Positions 32,515 through 33,771 of a DNA stretch of 33,771 bases are shown here, piece by piece. A model generated the notes under the pieces. The model searched no databases. It was not told the DNA's origin and saw only the letters and a list, made by a program, of their open reading frames with translations. The position numbers and the translations under genes are program-made. Each line of letters opens with the position of its first letter. Position 1 is the first letter of the stretch. Location of the stretch: positions 8,123 to 41,893 of the forward strand of contig MNCI01004419.1 of NCBI GenBank assembly GCA_015680685.1, given 5' to 3'. This stretch comes from Gnetum montanum. Its lineage: Eukaryota; Streptophyta; Gnetopsida; Gnetales; Gnetaceae.

Positions 32515-32870
32515 ATGAGTGTAAAACGAGCGAACAGTGGAAACAGGGCGTAAGCAAGGTGCAAACAACGTAACAGTGAAAGCAGGGTGTAAACAGAGTG
32601 TGGACAGCGTAACAGCGTAAACGAGGCGTATACAGCGTAAACAGTGTGAACGGGGCGTAGACAGCGTAAGAGTAAACAGGGTGTGTACAGCGTAAACAGT
32701 GTAAACAGGGTGTAGACAGCGTAAACAGAGCGTAAAGCGTAAACAGGGTTTAGACAGCGTAAAGTGTAAGTGCAGCGTAAACAAGTTTAAATAACGTAGA
32801 CACAATGTAAACAGCGTAAACAATGTGAGCGTAAACAGAATGTAAACTGTAACAATGACGCTGTAAGAAG
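32515..32870 (-). repeat. GTAAACAGCGTA array in transcribed part of LTR E
   Basis: About 25 short units of GTAAACAGSGTR type, around 10-14 bp long, lie downstream of the TATA box on the minus strand, in R/U5. They give spurious Leu-Phe-Thr-Leu repeat ORFs on the minus strand. Confidence 0.8.
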
Positions 32871-33100
32871 ATAGTTTTGAGGTACCGATCTTAACGCAGT
32901 TGTGCGTGTACACAAGGCGGACGTAAAGCCCCCGTGGATGCAGGGAGGTGGCTGGTTCATACGGTAGGTGGAGCGTAGAGACTGTGCTCAGCGTACAGGA
33001 CTTCTAGCGTGTGAGGGTTTCAAGCTCTGGTTTTTACAGCCTAATTGCTCTGGGTCTGCTCTGGTAAATTTTTGCCAACCATAAAAATGCGGAAAACTAG

Positions 33101-33114
33101 GCCTTTTATAGGGG
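33101..33114 (-). promoter_or_regulatory. TATA box of LTR E
   Basis: The minus strand reads CCCCTATAAAAGGC, between the two tandem arrays of the LTR. Confidence 0.65.
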
Positions 33115-33179
33115 AAGGGTTACTGGAAAAATTGGGTTGGGAGACACGTGGCGTGTCGACCGGGCGTGCACATTTTAGA

Positions 33180-33610
33180 AATATGGTATACGCTGGGCAT
33201 ATACGCTACATCAGGCCAGCGTATACGCTGGACTTGCTGGGCGTGTGAACTTGGATGGACGCTGGGCGTATACGCTGGGGCGTATACGCTGATGGACGCT
33301 GATGTATACGCTGGGCGTATACATTGATAAATGCTGGCGTATACGCTGATGGATGCTGGCATATATGCTGATAAATGCTGGTGTATACGCTGGGGTGTAT
33401 ATGCTGATAAATGCTGGCATATACGTTGGGGCGTATACGCTGATGGATGATAACCGCCGACTTGCTTCAATTCTTGCTCCTGTTGCACCTACTGAGCGTA
33501 CATGAGGCGTGCATGCTGGGCGTCTGGCGTATACGCTGGGTGTATACACTAGGTGTAGACGCTGGGCGTCTACGCTGGGCGTCTACGCTGGGCGTAGACG
33601 CTGGCACAAC
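33180..33610. repeat. GCGTATACGC palindrome array in U3 of LTR E
   Basis: About 15 copies of GCGTATACGCTGG or one-step variants (GCATATATGCTG, GTGTATACGCTG), then three of the GCGTCTACGCTGG type at 33,565-33,603. The core GCGTATACGC is a perfect palindrome. The array lies directly upstream of the TATA box on the minus strand. Confidence 0.85.
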
Positions 33611-33747
33611 ACTTGGTAAAAACCGAGTGTTTCAGTCCTCAAAATTGCCATGTGTGACTCCAAATGTAGCCGACACCGTCTGAGGGTCGCAGGGATCTGC
33701 TTCTTGTTGGACAAGCGCCAAACTCGAAAATTTTTTGTGGTGTTTCA

Positions 33748-33761
33748 TTGGCCCCTCTTTG
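33748..33761 (-). other. Polypurine tract of element E
   Basis: The minus strand reads CAAAGAGGGGCCAA directly before the LTR start. Element C has CAAAGAGGGACCAA at 15,197-15,210. This is the plus-strand DNA priming site in LTR elements. Confidence 0.6.
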
Positions 33762-33771
33762 TTGACACTTG

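Larger units (their letters stand above)
32325..33771 (-). mobile_element. Element E: 3' LTR only
   Basis: A minus-oriented LTR inserted in an exon of the gene copy carried by D. On the minus strand it starts TGAAACACCACAA at 33,747, preceded by the polypurine tract CAAAGAGGGGCCAA (33,748-33,761), which is nearly identical to that of C. It is therefore the 3' LTR, and the element body lies to the right of the window. The left (3') edge near 32,320-32,330 is estimated from where the gene sequence resumes. Confidence 0.7.

Noticed and set aside
32497-32913. 138-codon minus-strand ORF rich in Leu-Phe-Thr
   Set aside because: Produced by the GTAAACAGCGTA array inside the LTR.
33120-33549. Long minus-strand ORFs rich in Tyr-Thr-Pro and His-Gln repeats
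   Set aside because: They are translations of the GCGTATACGC array. Several frames are open at once and no start or domain context exists.

Overview
The window looks like plant nuclear DNA made almost entirely of old, nested LTR retrotransposons. I found no intact gene and no RNA gene. The lineage is clear from the pol region at 16.66-20.3 kb (minus strand). It carries a YVDD reverse transcriptase, a Ty3-type RNase H, a second archaeal-type RNase H and a D,D(35)E integrase with a GPY motif. That combination is the signature of the plant Tat clade (Ogre/Retand-like) of Ty3/gypsy elements. Very old copies that keep their reading frames suggest a large, slowly purged genome, perhaps a gymnosperm, but that is inference and I cannot name the organism.

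Layout. 0-9.7 kb: two minus-oriented LTR copies (A1, A2) and a plus-oriented fragment, all rich in GATATC palindromes. Between them lies a long plus-strand pseudogene (3.49-6.16 kb) with a plant-transposon-type domain followed by coiled coil, and a smaller unknown coding remnant (0.97-1.53 kb). 9.71-12.96 kb: element B (plus), 5' LTR plus the start of gag, cut off by element C. 12.96-25.35 kb: element C (minus), 3' LTR, 3' UTR and pol, then a multi-exon gene lying antisense to the element. 25.35-32.3 kb: element D (plus), 5' LTR, leader, a single gag-pro frame, then a second copy of the same gene family, again antisense to its element. 32.3-33.77 kb: 3' LTR of element E (minus), whose body lies outside the window. 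B was hit by C, C by D and D by E, so orientation alternates at each step.

How the parts fit. LTRs B, C, D and E share one terminus (TGAAACA..) and a related R/U5, and C and E share a polypurine tract, so they are one superfamily. Their U3 regions are filled with different palindromic repeats: TAGCATAGC hairpins (B, D), a roughly 190-bp array (C) and GCGTATACGC (E).

The most interesting inference comes from comparing C and D. D has gag-pro followed by the tail of the antisense gene. C has the head of the antisense gene followed by pol. Together they imply an ancestral element LTR-gag-pro-[antisense spliced gene]-pol-LTR. The antisense gene encodes a probably inactive FCP1-like HAD domain, a plant-transposon-type domain and a coiled coil. 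Two copies share an intron at the same position and phase.

Decay is unusual. Long frames (for example 1,254 codons of gag-pro in D) have no net frameshift but many in-frame stops, mostly one C-to-T step from CAG, CAA or CGA. CAG codons are hit far more often than CAA, as expected for deamination of CHG-methylated cytosine.
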